Notes: a model not told the origin generated them from the sequence alone. 11,033 bases of DNA from Candidatus Methanophagales archaeon (GCA_023131215.1 JAGLZV010000044.1:1-11033); one strand, 5' to 3'; counted from the stretch's first letter, positions 1 through 7,312 are shown. Made by a program: numbers and translations.

Positions 1-701
1 TACTCACGCAAATTGCCTGCTCTTATGCGCTCTTTTGCCTTTTTCACCTCCTTATCCAGAAGCAGCGTGTTATGTCTTGCTATCAACAACGCTCGGTCCT
101 TATTGTTTTTCCCCCTTAACTCTTCTATACTCGAAGAAGAGCAAACACTACAATTGCATGGCAAATCATCCAATTCACTTAATCTTACTTCCCCTTCTTC
201 TACCTGATAAATACCCTGGTAGCCTCTTATCACCGCATTCGTATCGTCTATTACATCCACGCCCATGTAAAACAGAAGTGCGGCATTTTCCGCTGTCGCT
301 ATCGCGGGAACCCACAACGCTACATCCGGCGGTATGGAGTTTCTCGCATCAATTACTCTACGGACAAAATCCCTTGGGCTGCTGAGCATATTGGAAGCGA
401 AGGAGAGCACAAAAAAATCAACAAATAGTGAAGGTATTGCTTCTTCCACTTTTGTGAACGAAGGGTGAACTTCAGGCAAGAGAAGTGTGCCCCGCAGAGT
501 GCTCCATGTTTCTTCCGAAAATAAATCTTTAAAATTTGTATCTTCTGCACTTATCACTTTGATTTCATCTTCGATTCTTTTTCCACTTAAAGACTCAGTC
601 CTGAGCATCAGAGGTGTTTGCGCTTGATTTCCTCCATTTAGCGACAATTTCCCTATCCTCGCCGCTCCGTCTCTCTTTCTTACCTCGTAAAACTTGCTCA
701 T
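1..701 (-). CDS. arcS: Archaeosine synthase-like TGT-family protein (ArcS/TgtA2), 5' part only
   Basis: The frame is open from the ATG at 701-699 to the left edge, giving the N-terminal 233 residues; the 3' part lies outside the window. The start reads MSKFYEVRKRDGAARIGKL, the usual opening of TGT-family archaeal tRNA-modifying enzymes. Further on are a VDVIDD segment, at the place where TGT enzymes have the catalytic Asp loop, and a zinc site CNCSVC followed by an RHN histidine and a GNLRE segment. The sequence lacks the longer substrate-binding motifs near the N-terminus of true TgtA, which favours ArcS/TgtA2. In that family the protein converts preQ0 at tRNA position 15 to archaeosine in the cytoplasm. 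Its start codon overlaps the stop of the upstream kinase gene as ATGA, so the two are probably cotranslated. TgtA itself is the main alternative. Confidence 0.72.
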   Translation of the reverse strand, partial: MSKFYEVRKRDGAARIGKLSLNGGNQAQTPLMLRTESLSGKRIEDEIKVISAEDTNFKDLFSEETWSTLRGTLLLPEVHPSFTKVEEAIPSLFVDFFVLSFASNMLSSPRDFVRRVIDARNSIPPDVALWVPAIATAENAALLFYMGVDVIDDTNAVIRGYQGIYQVEEGEVRLSELDDLPCNCSVCSSSSIEELRGKNNKDRALLIARHNTLLLDKEVKKAKERIRAGNLRE

Positions 702-1795
702 CTCTCAAAATACCTATCTGCATTTTTGTAATCAAACTCCTCCTCTTCCTCAAGCACATTCCTTATGAAGTTGAACAATTTCATCCTCGTATCCAATCCG
801 ATATTTGGATACCATACAGGAGAAGCAACTACAAGTCCTCTGAATACATAAAACGGCTGTATCACCTCTAATAATTCATAATCGCCTGTTCTTTCAAGAT
901 ACACCTCGAAAAACAAGTCATACAACCTCTTGAAATCCTTATCAATCGCTTTCCCATCGGTTTTGAGAAGTCCGAAAAACAGATAGTTTATCGTCATCGA
1001 GGAAACGTCGTCGGCGGCTTCGCCCCATTCTCCCCGGCTGCGGTCAAGCACCGTAAAATCGGTCTCTTCCCGGAACATAACATTCCAGGGATGGAAATCG
1101 CCGTGAACCATACACAACCTTTTTGTTCTCTCCTTCAGCTTCCATCTCCAGTCTATGCTAAGCTTCTCTATTTCCTTCAGCTCTTCACTCGTTATGAACT
1201 CACTTCGGGGTGGATAACTGTCTGTAAGCCCAAATATGCATTCGCTATGCCCCACTAATTCCCGTATCCTTCGCACATAAAGTCCTGCATCGTCCCTCTT
1301 GACGGCGTGTATATCAGCTAAATAGGAAGCAAGAGCGGATGCCCTTTCCTCATCCTCTTTTCTTAATTCTCCACCTTCTTTTAACCTATCCAGGTCCTCA
1401 ACGTATTCTTCGCCTTCCACTTTATCGCATACAATGAAATATTCCTCCGCATCGCTTGCTGATTCCATTCTTCCATCCCTCGTAAAGTAACCGACGTCGA
1501 GGGATTTCACATGTAGCGGAAGCTTATTGAACGCGTGGTGCTGCCAAATCATTATTTGCGCACGGTCCGAGAAATGGTCATGCCCAAACCCATTCCCCCG
1601 CATCGAGGAGATAACCACTTCTTTTATTTCCCCTTCGCCAGTCTCAAACGCTACGAAGTAAGGTTTGCCATACCCAAAACCTTTTATTTCTTCTTCCGGC
1701 TTCGGCTTCGACTCCAATCCCAACTCCTTTACGCTTAGTATTCGCAAAGGAATTCCAAACTTGCTCTCCAAATATTCTTTTATTTTTTCTTTCAT
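698..1795 (-). CDS. APH/choline-kinase-fold phosphotransferase
   Basis: A 365-residue protein of the aminoglycoside phosphotransferase fold (protein-kinase-like superfamily). The Brenner catalytic motif HGDFHPWN is at about residues 231-238, and a second metal-binding Asp follows in VLDRSRGEWGE at about 249-259, then a conserved ADD. The substrate is unknown; in this superfamily it may be a sugar, amino alcohol, nucleoside or protein, so antibiotic resistance should not be assumed. I chose the ATG at 1795 over an in-frame TTG at 1819. A TATA-like element at 1826-1834 (minus strand) would place transcription start only about 10 bases upstream of 1795, and the extra eight residues of the longer form look non-homologous. 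The stop codon overlaps the start of the arcS-like gene (ATGA), suggesting a two-gene operon. The stretch after the Asp differs from the usual IDWE form. Confidence 0.85.
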   Translation of the reverse strand: MKEKIKEYLESKFGIPLRILSVKELGLESKPKPEEEIKGFGYGKPYFVAFETGEGEIKEVVISSMRGNGFGHDHFSDRAQIMIWQHHAFNKLPLHVKSLDVGYFTRDGRMESASDAEEYFIVCDKVEGEEYVEDLDRLKEGGELRKEDEERASALASYLADIHAVKRDDAGLYVRRIRELVGHSECIFGLTDSYPPRSEFITSEELKEIEKLSIDWRWKLKERTKRLCMVHGDFHPWNVMFREETDFTVLDRSRGEWGEAADDVSSMTINYLFFGLLKTDGKAIDKDFKRLYDLFFEVYLERTGDYELLEVIQPFYVFRGLVVASPVWYPNIGLDTRMKLFNFIRNVLEEEEEFDYKNADRYFER

Positions 1796-1796
1796 A

Positions 1797-1809
1797 CTCC
1801 AGTGGAAAC
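1797..1809 (+). other. ORB-like origin recognition motif
   Basis: The site CTCCAGTGGAAAC contains the dyad CCAGTGG with a GAAAC flank. It resembles the dyad core of origin recognition boxes bound by archaeal Orc1/Cdc6. It lies just upstream of the kinase ATG and about 90 bases from the orc1 start, next to the AT-rich stretch 1817-1877 that could serve as an unwinding element. The G-rich string that normally flanks the ORB core is absent right beside it, and I see only one copy in the gap, so this is a candidate and no more. Confidence 0.35.
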
Positions 1810-1825
1810 ATATCCGCAAACAATA

Positions 1826-1834
1826 CTTATATTA
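1826..1834 (-). promoter_or_regulatory. Probable TATA box for the kinase - arcS operon
   Basis: Read on the minus strand the site is TAATATAAG, in an AT-rich divergent gap. Its centre is about 35 bases upstream of the ATG at 1795, which would give a very short 5' leader. The call rests on sequence likeness and position only. Confidence 0.4.
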
Positions 1835-1860
1835 TGATGCATTTTATTTTTCACATCGGA

Positions 1861-1872
1861 ATTTTTAAAAAG
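1861..1872 (+). promoter_or_regulatory. Possible TATA box for orc1/cdc6
   Basis: ATTTTTAAAAAG is centred about 30 bases before the ATG at 1896, the distance expected for a nearly leaderless archaeal transcript. There is no convincing Shine-Dalgarno before the ATG, only GTGGGGTAG at 1878-1886. Confidence 0.4.
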
Positions 1873-1895
1873 ATAAAGTGGGGTAGAGATAAAAT

Positions 1896-3113
1896 ATGGA
1901 AAACCTGTTCGAGGACCTGATAGGCGAAGGTAAGATATTCGCAAACAAAGAGGTGCTTCGCCCTACTTATATCCCCGAAAATTTACCACATCGGAAGAAG
2001 CAAATAAAAGGCTTAGCGGATACGTTATCCGCAGCGTTGAAAGGAGAGACACCGTCTAATATATTGATCTATGGTAAGGCTGGAACAGGTAAGACCGCTA
2101 CGGTAAAATATGTGAGCAAGGAATTAGAAGAGATGGGGAAGAAGAGAGGCAGTAAATGCTCTCTGATATACATCAACAGCGAGGTATTTGATACGCAGTA
2201 TCGTGTTTTTGCTTATCTCGCGAGGGTGTTCAATAAGCACGTTCCGATGATAGGATGGCCGACGGACATGGTGTATTCAGAGTTCAAGACAGGGATAGAT
2301 GCAGAAGATAGATGCGTAATCGTGATATTGGATGAGGTGGACAAGTTAGCAGGCAAAGGGGATGGAGCCTTATATAACATCTCAAGGATAAACAGCGAAC
2401 TAAATAATGCAAAGGTAAGCATGATAGGTATTTCAAATGACCTGACATTCACGGAGCTATTGGACCCGAGGGTGAGGTCGTCGTTAGGCGAGGAGGAAAT
2501 AATATTTCCGCCCTACAATGCCGATCAGTTGCAGGATATTCTGGGTGAGAGAGCGGAAAAGGCGTTCAATGAATCTGCGTTAGGCGATGCGGTGATACCA
2601 TTATGCGCTGCTTTTGCCGCCCAAGAGCATGGAGACGCAAGGCGTGCTCTTGACCTGCTACGTGTATCAGGGGAAATTGCAGAGCGCACGAAACTCGATG
2701 TAGTAACTGAAGAACATGTGCGGCTTGCAAGTGAAAAGATAGAAGCGAATAGAATTGTTGAGGTGGTGAAAACACTGCCGCTACAAACAAAGATCGTGTT
2801 AAACAGTGTGCTCTTGCTAAACAGGGAGAGAAACAAAAGACGCTTCTCCAGCGGTGAGGTCTATAATATGTATCGGAAGTTATGTAGTCATCTGAATATG
2901 GAGGCGTTAACGCAACGGCGTGTTACCGATTTGGTCTCGGAGTTGGACATTTTAGGATTAATAAACGCGGTGATAGTAAGCAAAGGTAGATATGGGAGGA
3001 CAAAGGAGATATCACTAAGTGTGGCAGAAGAGAGTGTGCAACCAGTTTTACTTGAAGACTATAAGCTTAAAGCAATATCTAATATCAGAGTAAAAACGCA
3101 GATAACATTGTAG
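1896..3113 (+). CDS. cdc6: Orc1/Cdc6 replication initiator
   Basis: A 405-residue AAA+ ATPase, normal length for archaeal Orc1/Cdc6. It binds origin recognition boxes and helps load the MCM helicase. Walker A is GKAGTGKTA at residues 60-68, Walker B is IVILDEVD at 142-149, sensor 1 is ISND around 179-182, an arginine-finger region is DPRVRSSL at 190-197, and sensor 2 is GDARRALDLL at 246-255. The part from about residue 285 is the winged-helix DNA-binding domain, with a wing-like GRYGRT segment near 364-369. The gene starts a block of same-strand genes. The next start codon, of rpl7ae, lies 11 bases after the stop, so cotranscription is likely. The upstream gap holds an ORB-like site, which would fit autoregulation or a nearby origin. 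Confidence 0.95.
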   Translation: MENLFEDLIGEGKIFANKEVLRPTYIPENLPHRKKQIKGLADTLSAALKGETPSNILIYGKAGTGKTATVKYVSKELEEMGKKRGSKCSLIYINSEVFDTQYRVFAYLARVFNKHVPMIGWPTDMVYSEFKTGIDAEDRCVIVILDEVDKLAGKGDGALYNISRINSELNNAKVSMIGISNDLTFTELLDPRVRSSLGEEEIIFPPYNADQLQDILGERAEKAFNESALGDAVIPLCAAFAAQEHGDARRALDLLRVSGEIAERTKLDVVTEEHVRLASEKIEANRIVEVVKTLPLQTKIVLNSVLLLNRERNKRRFSSGEVYNMYRKLCSHLNMEALTQRRVTDLVSELDILGLINAVIVSKGRYGRTKEISLSVAEESVQPVLLEDYKLKAISNIRVKTQITL

Positions 3114-3124
3114 GGGGATGAAAG

Positions 3125-3520
3125 ATGAGCGGAGAAGAAGAAAAAGAAAAAACAAAGTCGGTGTATGTCAAGTTTGAGGTGCCGGAGGAACTGCAAAGCA
3201 AGTCGTTAGAGGCGTTGGATTTTGCAAGGACTACGGGCAGCGTAAAGAAGGGGACAAATGAAACCACAAAAATCATAGAAAGGGGAATGGCAAAGTTAGT
3301 GCTGATTGGTGAGGACGTTAATCCGGAGGAGATAGTAATGCATCTTCCACCGTTATGCGAAGAGAAAGGCACTCCTTACGTGTATGTGAAAAGCCAGAAA
3401 GATTTAGGGACTGCTTGCGGTATAAACAAAGGTTGTGCCTCTGCTGCCATCATTGACCCCGGGAAAGCAGAAAAAGCGATTGAGGAGATTATAGCGGAAC
3501 TGGAGAAGTTAAAAAAGTAA
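3125..3520 (+). CDS. rpl7ae: Ribosomal protein L7Ae
   Basis: A 131-residue protein of the L7Ae/L30e/Gadd45 family. In archaea it binds kink-turns in 23S rRNA and is also the core protein of box C/D and H/ACA guide RNPs and of RNase P. The central signature is clear: GTNETTKIIERG at about residues 42-53, followed by AKLVLIGEDVNP and HLPPLCEEKGTPY, and the C-terminal part has LGTACGI. A purine-rich GGGGGATG at 3113-3120 can serve as ribosome binding site. The C-terminal tail is Lys/Glu-rich and helical. It opens the translation cluster L7Ae-S28e-L24e-Ndk, an order common in euryarchaea. Confidence 0.96.
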   Translation: MSGEEEKEKTKSVYVKFEVPEELQSKSLEALDFARTTGSVKKGTNETTKIIERGMAKLVLIGEDVNPEEIVMHLPPLCEEKGTPYVYVKSQKDLGTACGINKGCASAAIIDPGKAEKAIEEIIAELEKLKK

Positions 3521-3541
3521 ACGGGTGGGGAAAGATAGGAA

Positions 3542-3754
3542 ATGAGCGAAGAGAAGGGAACACCTGCGGAGGTAATAACTGTAGTAGGCAGGACGGGAAT
3601 GCATGGTGAATCCACGCAAATAAAGTGTAAGATACTGGAAGGAGAAAGTGAAGGAAGAATCATCACGAGGAATTGTATAGGACCTATAAGAGTAGGTGAT
3701 GTTATTGTGCTACTGGGGACAGATAGAGAAGTTAGGAGATTACTGAGGAGGTGA
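3542..3754 (+). CDS. rps28e: Ribosomal protein S28e
   Basis: A 70-residue small-subunit protein with an OB-type fold, full length for the family. The recognisable parts are AEVITVVGRTGMHGE near the start, the central QIKCKILEG, and the closing RNCIGPIRVGDVIVLL with the terminal ETDRE-like GTDREVRRL. It lies 21 bases after rpl7ae. Its last codons (AGG AGG TGA) also form a strong Shine-Dalgarno for the following rpl24e. Confidence 0.96.
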   Translation: MSEEKGTPAEVITVVGRTGMHGESTQIKCKILEGESEGRIITRNCIGPIRVGDVIVLLGTDREVRRLLRR

Positions 3755-3764
3755 AGAGGAGGAG

Positions 3765-3968
3765 ATGGAGAAGAAATGCTCCTTTTGTGATTCACCAATA
3801 GAGCCAGGTCGAGGGAAGATGTATGTAAAGCGCGATGGAACAGTTTTTTATTTCTGCAGTTCTAAGTGCGAACGCAATATGATAAAGCTGGGGAGAAAAA
3901 GAAGGAAGGTGAAGTGGGCTGCGGGTGCAATACAAAAGCAGAAATCCCAATCAACAAAGGAGTCATGA
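3765..3968 (+). CDS. rpl24e: Ribosomal protein L24e
   Basis: A 67-residue zinc-binding large-subunit protein. The four zinc ligands are visible as CSFC at residues 5-8 and CSSKC at about 31-35, separated by the typical GRGKMYVKRDGTVFYF segment. A basic RKRRKVKW follows. Two possible ribosome binding sites precede it: GGAGGTGA at 3747-3754, overlapping the rps28e stop, and GGAGGAG just before the ATG. The stop overlaps the ndk start as ATGA. Confidence 0.96.
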   Translation: MEKKCSFCDSPIEPGRGKMYVKRDGTVFYFCSSKCERNMIKLGRKRRKVKWAAGAIQKQKSQSTKES

Positions 3969-4369
3969 GAAAAGAGAGAACTTTTTTGATGATAAAGCCC
4001 GAGGGCGTGGAGCGAGGTCTTGTAGGAGAAATAATAGGAAGATTCGAAAGACAAGGATTTAAGATAGTGGCGCTGAAACTTTCAAAGATAAGCAGAGAGC
4101 TGGCGGAAAAGCAATACGAGGAACATCAGGGAAAGGATTTTTTTGATGACCTGGTTTCCTACATGTCCTCAGCTCCAACGGTATCAATAGTTATCGAAGG
4201 TGAGAATGCGATATCCGTAGCGAGGGAAATGGCTGGGGTTACGGATCCAAAGTTTGCGAAGCCTAGAACCATAAGAGGGGACTATGGCATAGATGTGCAG
4301 CGAAACATAATACACGCATCGGATTCAGAGGAGTCAGCAAAGCGTGAAATATCCATTCATTTTGAGTAA
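3965..4369 (+). CDS. ndk: Nucleoside diphosphate kinase
   Basis: A 134-residue cytoplasmic enzyme that moves the gamma-phosphate from ATP to nucleoside diphosphates through a phosphohistidine. The family markers are FLMIKPEGVERGLVG near the start, the GDYGID segment at about 105-110, and the active-site NIIHASDS with His117. It is slightly short compared with the usual 140-150 residues, but all the catalytic parts I can see are there. The open frame reaches further upstream, but the ATG at 3965 matches the family's start and overlaps the rpl24e stop (ATGA), which suggests translational coupling. In many euryarchaea infB follows ndk; here it does not. Confidence 0.95.
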   Translation: MRKERTFLMIKPEGVERGLVGEIIGRFERQGFKIVALKLSKISRELAEKQYEEHQGKDFFDDLVSYMSSAPTVSIVIEGENAISVAREMAGVTDPKFAKPRTIRGDYGIDVQRNIIHASDSEESAKREISIHFE

Positions 4370-4372
4370 TCC

Positions 4373-4385
4373 TTTTTTGCTTTTT
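4373..4385 (+). terminator. T-rich terminator after ndk
   Basis: Two T-runs, TTTTTT and TTTTT, lie within 16 bases of the ndk stop with no strong hairpin. Oligo-T tracts are the normal archaeal transcription stop, and the next gene starts a functionally unrelated unit. Confidence 0.5.
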
Positions 4386-4435
4386 CGAGGAAAGTTTGTT
4401 CATAATCTTGAAGTAGGAACTGCAATATCAGAAAT

Positions 4436-4861
4436 ATGAAATTACCATATCGAGTAGAGGCTCTGAAGGCGGACTTTCTTCGTCTGATTAAATTCTCAAT
4501 TGTCGGTGTTATTGGTGCGGGGATTAACACAGGATTCCTCTGGATATTGACAGACCTTGCGGGACTATTCTATCTGTTTTCTTCCGTGGTTGCGATTGAA
4601 ATCGCCATAATAATGCAATTCCTAATGAATGACCGGTGGACGTTCAAGGACAGAAAAACCACAAATGTATGTCAATTCATTAAGCGCATTTTCAAAAGTA
4701 ATATATGGCGTTCAGGAGGATTGGCTATCAACATAACTATTCTTTATGTCTTAACTGAATACGTGGGCGTGTACTATCTTATATCCAATATCTTTGGGAT
4801 TATTTGCGCTTTTTTGTTGAATTATATCCTCGAAAGCCGATTAACCTGGGGCATCAAGTAA
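4436..4861 (+). CDS. GtrA-family membrane protein
   Basis: A 141-residue integral membrane protein with four likely membrane segments at about residues 17-38, 43-64, 93-110 and 112-131. The loop after segment 2 carries NDRWTF and the C-terminus has LNYILESRLTWG, both typical of the GtrA/DPMS-like family. Members are linked to moving or flipping polyprenyl-linked sugars for cell-surface glycans, and are often next to glycosyltransferases. No such partner is visible here. The gene sits alone between the translation cluster and gyrB and has no clear Shine-Dalgarno. Its substrate is unknown. Confidence 0.85.
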   Translation: MKLPYRVEALKADFLRLIKFSIVGVIGAGINTGFLWILTDLAGLFYLFSSVVAIEIAIIMQFLMNDRWTFKDRKTTNVCQFIKRIFKSNIWRSGGLAINITILYVLTEYVGVYYLISNIFGIICAFLLNYILESRLTWGIK

Positions 4862-4900
4862 TGCAGATCACAATATTTTCAAGATACAGATAAAGAAAGG

Positions 4901-4931
4901 TTTATTTAAATGTATCGCATTTTTAATACAT
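4901..4931 (+). promoter_or_regulatory. gyrB promoter with a small inverted repeat
   Basis: A TATA-like TTTATTTAAA at 4901-4910 lies about 31 bases before the gyrB ATG, giving a leader of only a few bases. Directly behind it, ATGTAT (4910-4915) and ATACAT (4926-4931) form an inverted repeat with a 10-base spacer, positioned where a repressor or activator could touch the start site. The half-sites are short and AT-rich, so chance is possible. Confidence 0.45.
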
Positions 4932-4936
4932 AGAAA

Positions 4937-6841
4937 ATGGAAGAAAGCTACAGCGCTAAGGATATACAGGTGTTAAAGGACCTAACAGCGGTGCGAAAAA
5001 GACCCGCAATGTATATTGGTGACACCAGCACCAGAGGTCTTCACCATTTAGTAAACGAAGCGATAGACAACAGCGTAGATGAAGCTTTAATAGGTTTTTG
5101 CACCTCTATTGAACTGATAATCCATCCTGATAACTCCGTGACGGTAAATGACAATGGGAGGGGGATTCCTGTTGACCTACACGATGAATATAACCTTTCT
5201 GCGGTGGAAGTAGTGATGACGAAGTTGCATGCGGGTGGTAAATTTGACAACAAGGTTTATAAAGTAGCAGGTGGGCTGCATGGCGTTGGGATTTCAGTTG
5301 TAAATGCACTGTCAGAGTGGCTGGAAGTAGAAGTGAGGAGAAATGGACGGAGATATTTCCAAAGATACGAGCGTGGGAAGCCGGTATGCGGATTAAAAGA
5401 CTTGGGCTACTCGGATGAGAATGACGGGAGTGGGACAAAGGTAACATTTAAACCGGACGGCGAGATTTTCGGGAGTTACGAATTCGATACCAATATTTTA
5501 GCGACTCGATTGAGGGAGCTGGCTTTTTTGAATCGCGGGCTTTCGCTTAGCTTGAAAGATGAAAGGAGTGGAGCGGAGAAGATATTCAAGTATGAAGGCG
5601 GTATTGCTTCGTTTCTGGAATATATAAACCGGGATAAGAGAGTGCTGCACAGACCTATAATTTTTGAAGACGAGAAGGATGAGGTTAAAGTGGAAATTGG
5701 GGTGCAGTATAACGACAGCTATACGGAGAACATCTTCTCGTTTGTGAATAATGTGAAGACCATAGAGGGGGGCAAGCATCTGAGTGGATTTAAAGCAGCG
5801 TTGACGAGGGCGCTTAACGAATACGGCAGAGCGAATAGCATGCTTAAAAAAGTCAGTCTGGATGGAGAGGATGTGAGAGAAGGGCTTGCAGCGATAATAA
5901 ATATAAAGCTAAGAGACCCACAATTCGAGGGACAGACAAAAACAAAACTCGGAAATAGTGAAGTGAAGGGGATTGTGGAATCAATTATGCGGGAACACCT
6001 GTGGGATTTTCTGGACGAGAATCCAGGTGATGCGAATGCGATAATACAGAAAGCATTGGATGCGGCGAGGGCGCGTGAAGCAGCACGGCATGCTCGTGAA
6101 ATAGTGAGGAAAAAGGATTTTTTCGCCGATTCGCTACCCGGGAAGCTTGCGGATTGCTCCGAGAAAGACCCAGCGAAAAAGGAGATTTATATCGTGGAGG
6201 GCGACTCAGCCGGTGGTTCTGCGAAACAGGCACGAGATAAAAATTTTCAGGCTATTCTGCCTATACGCGGTAAGATTTTGAACGTGGAAAAGGCGAGACT
6301 GGACAAGATATTGAAGAGTAATGAAATCCGCACGCTTATTACTGCTCTGGGTGCGGGAATAGGCGAGGATTTCGATTTGCAAAAGGCACGCTATAATAAG
6401 ATAATCATAATGAGCGATGCAGACGTTGACGGTGCGCATATAAGAACGCTATTGCTTACTTTCTTCTATCGCTACATGCAGGAGTTAGTAAGCACGAACC
6501 ACGTGTATGTAGCGCTGCCACCGTTGTATATGGTGAAGAAGGGAAAAGAGACGCGGTATGCTTTTTCTGATGATGAATACGCAAAGGTTTTGGAAGAGTT
6601 AAACGTGAAGGAAGGTGATGCCGGTGTGAAAATACAGCGATATAAAGGTCTGGGTGAGATGAATCCTGAGCAGCTCTGGGAGACTACGATGAATCCGCTT
6701 ACAAGAGGCGTGAAGCGCGTGACTTTAGAGGATGCCGCCGAAGCGGACTGGATATTCACGGTGTTAATGGGAGAAGAGGTAGAGCCGAGAAGAAAGTTTA
6801 TACAGGACCATGCGAAGGAAGTGATGAATTTGGATGTGTGA
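4937..6841 (+). CDS. gyrB: DNA gyrase subunit B
   Basis: A 634-residue type IIA topoisomerase ATPase subunit, which with GyrA introduces negative supercoils. The GHKL ATPase domain shows NEAIDNSVDEA at 40-50 (general-base Glu41), DNGRGIP at 72-78 and GGLHGVG at 112-118. The transducer domain contains QTKTKLGN at 333-340 with the lysine that contacts ATP. The TOPRIM domain has EGDSAGG at 421-427 and DADVDG at 494-499, and the conserved PLYMV and QRYKGLGEMNP (567-577) close the tail. Length fits GyrB without the large insertion of enterobacterial forms. ParE of topoisomerase IV is the alternative, less likely in archaea. No gyrA is seen on either side within the window; the next gene has its own promoter 36 bases downstream. 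Confidence 0.96.
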   Translation: MEESYSAKDIQVLKDLTAVRKRPAMYIGDTSTRGLHHLVNEAIDNSVDEALIGFCTSIELIIHPDNSVTVNDNGRGIPVDLHDEYNLSAVEVVMTKLHAGGKFDNKVYKVAGGLHGVGISVVNALSEWLEVEVRRNGRRYFQRYERGKPVCGLKDLGYSDENDGSGTKVTFKPDGEIFGSYEFDTNILATRLRELAFLNRGLSLSLKDERSGAEKIFKYEGGIASFLEYINRDKRVLHRPIIFEDEKDEVKVEIGVQYNDSYTENIFSFVNNVKTIEGGKHLSGFKAALTRALNEYGRANSMLKKVSLDGEDVREGLAAIINIKLRDPQFEGQTKTKLGNSEVKGIVESIMREHLWDFLDENPGDANAIIQKALDAARAREAARHAREIVRKKDFFADSLPGKLADCSEKDPAKKEIYIVEGDSAGGSAKQARDKNFQAILPIRGKILNVEKARLDKILKSNEIRTLITALGAGIGEDFDLQKARYNKIIIMSDADVDGAHIRTLLLTFFYRYMQELVSTNHVYVALPPLYMVKKGKETRYAFSDDEYAKVLEELNVKEGDAGVKIQRYKGLGEMNPEQLWETTMNPLTRGVKRVTLEDAAEADWIFTVLMGEEVEPRRKFIQDHAKEVMNLDV

Positions 6842-6846
6842 AAAAG

Positions 6847-6855
6847 TTTAATATA
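6847..6855 (+). promoter_or_regulatory. TATA box of the DUF134 - mrp unit
   Basis: TTTAATATA is centred 27 bases upstream of the ATG at 6878, so the transcript is probably leaderless. No Shine-Dalgarno precedes the ATG, which agrees with that reading. Confidence 0.5.
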
Positions 6856-6861
6856 GGTTGC

Positions 6862-6873
6862 GAATATATATTC
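6862..6873 (+). promoter_or_regulatory. Palindromic operator candidate GAATATATATTC, copy 1
   Basis: A perfect 12-bp palindrome lying between the TATA box and the start codon of the DUF134 gene, where binding would block transcription start. The same 12 bases occur in the same arrangement at 8297-8308 before the NifX-like gene. An autoregulatory role for the DUF134 protein is inferred. Confidence 0.55.
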
Positions 6874-6877
6874 ATAT

Positions 6878-7306
6878 ATGCGTGGTGCAAGACGAAGAAG
6901 ATGTGTAGGCTTCCGACCAACTTTCCTTTATTTCGAGCCGCGGTTCGAGTCGATGCGAAGAGCGGGAACGTCTAATTCCGAGGTGGCTGAAAGAATATTG
7001 AAAGTAGAGGAACTGGAAAGCATAAGACTGAAAGACCATCTACGGATGAATCAGGAAGAAGCAGCGAAGAGAATGGGCGTTTCGCAACCTACTTTCCATC
7101 GAATAATAACCGAAGCACATCGGAAAATAGCCGAAGCTTTTGTCGAAGGTAAAGCTATAAGGGTAGAAGGAGGTAATTACGTAATAGCGGAAGCCAAGAT
7201 TGAGGCGCCTGTGCCGCCTCCGAAAATGCCACCTGGCTGGGGGGGCAAGGGCAGGAGGCGTGGGGGTGGAAGAGACCCTTTGGCTCCCTTTAAATCTCAG
7301 GAGTGA
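6878..7306 (+). CDS. DUF134 (UPF0251) helix-turn-helix protein
   Basis: A 142-residue protein of the DUF134/UPF0251 family, annotated as putative DNA-binding. The N-terminus has a basic RGARRRRCVGF and FLYFEPRF, then a sigma-region-4-like helix-turn-helix from about residue 50: LESIRLKDHL, then NQEEAAKRMGVSQPTFHRI. EGKAIRVEGG closes the conserved part. The tail from about 110 is low complexity, rich in Pro, Gly and Arg (PPKMPPGWGGKGRRRGGG), in the same style as the Gly-rich proteins encoded downstream. The family is often found beside NifX-like and Mrp genes in anaerobes. The stop lies 6 bases before mrp, so the two form one operon. As the only DNA-binding protein near the two palindromes, it is the natural candidate to bind them. 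Confidence 0.85.
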   Translation: MRGARRRRCVGFRPTFLYFEPRFESMRRAGTSNSEVAERILKVEELESIRLKDHLRMNQEEAAKRMGVSQPTFHRIITEAHRKIAEAFVEGKAIRVEGGNYVIAEAKIEAPVPPPKMPPGWGGKGRRRGGGRDPLAPFKSQE

Positions 7307-7312
7307 GAAAAT

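Noticed and set aside
1796..1819. Longer form of the APH-fold kinase from an in-frame TTG at 1819
   Set aside because: It adds eight residues (MRICFHWS) unlike a family start, would overlap the ORB-like site, and leaves the TATA-like element too close. The ATG at 1795 fits better.
3376..3798. Minus-strand frame of 140 residues over L7Ae and S28e
   Set aside because: It lies opposite certain ribosomal protein genes and has no promoter or recognisable domain.
3866..3964. Upstream extension of ndk by 33 residues
   Set aside because: It runs inside rpl24e in another frame and has no similarity to ndk. The ATG at 3965 matches the family start and the ATGA overlap.
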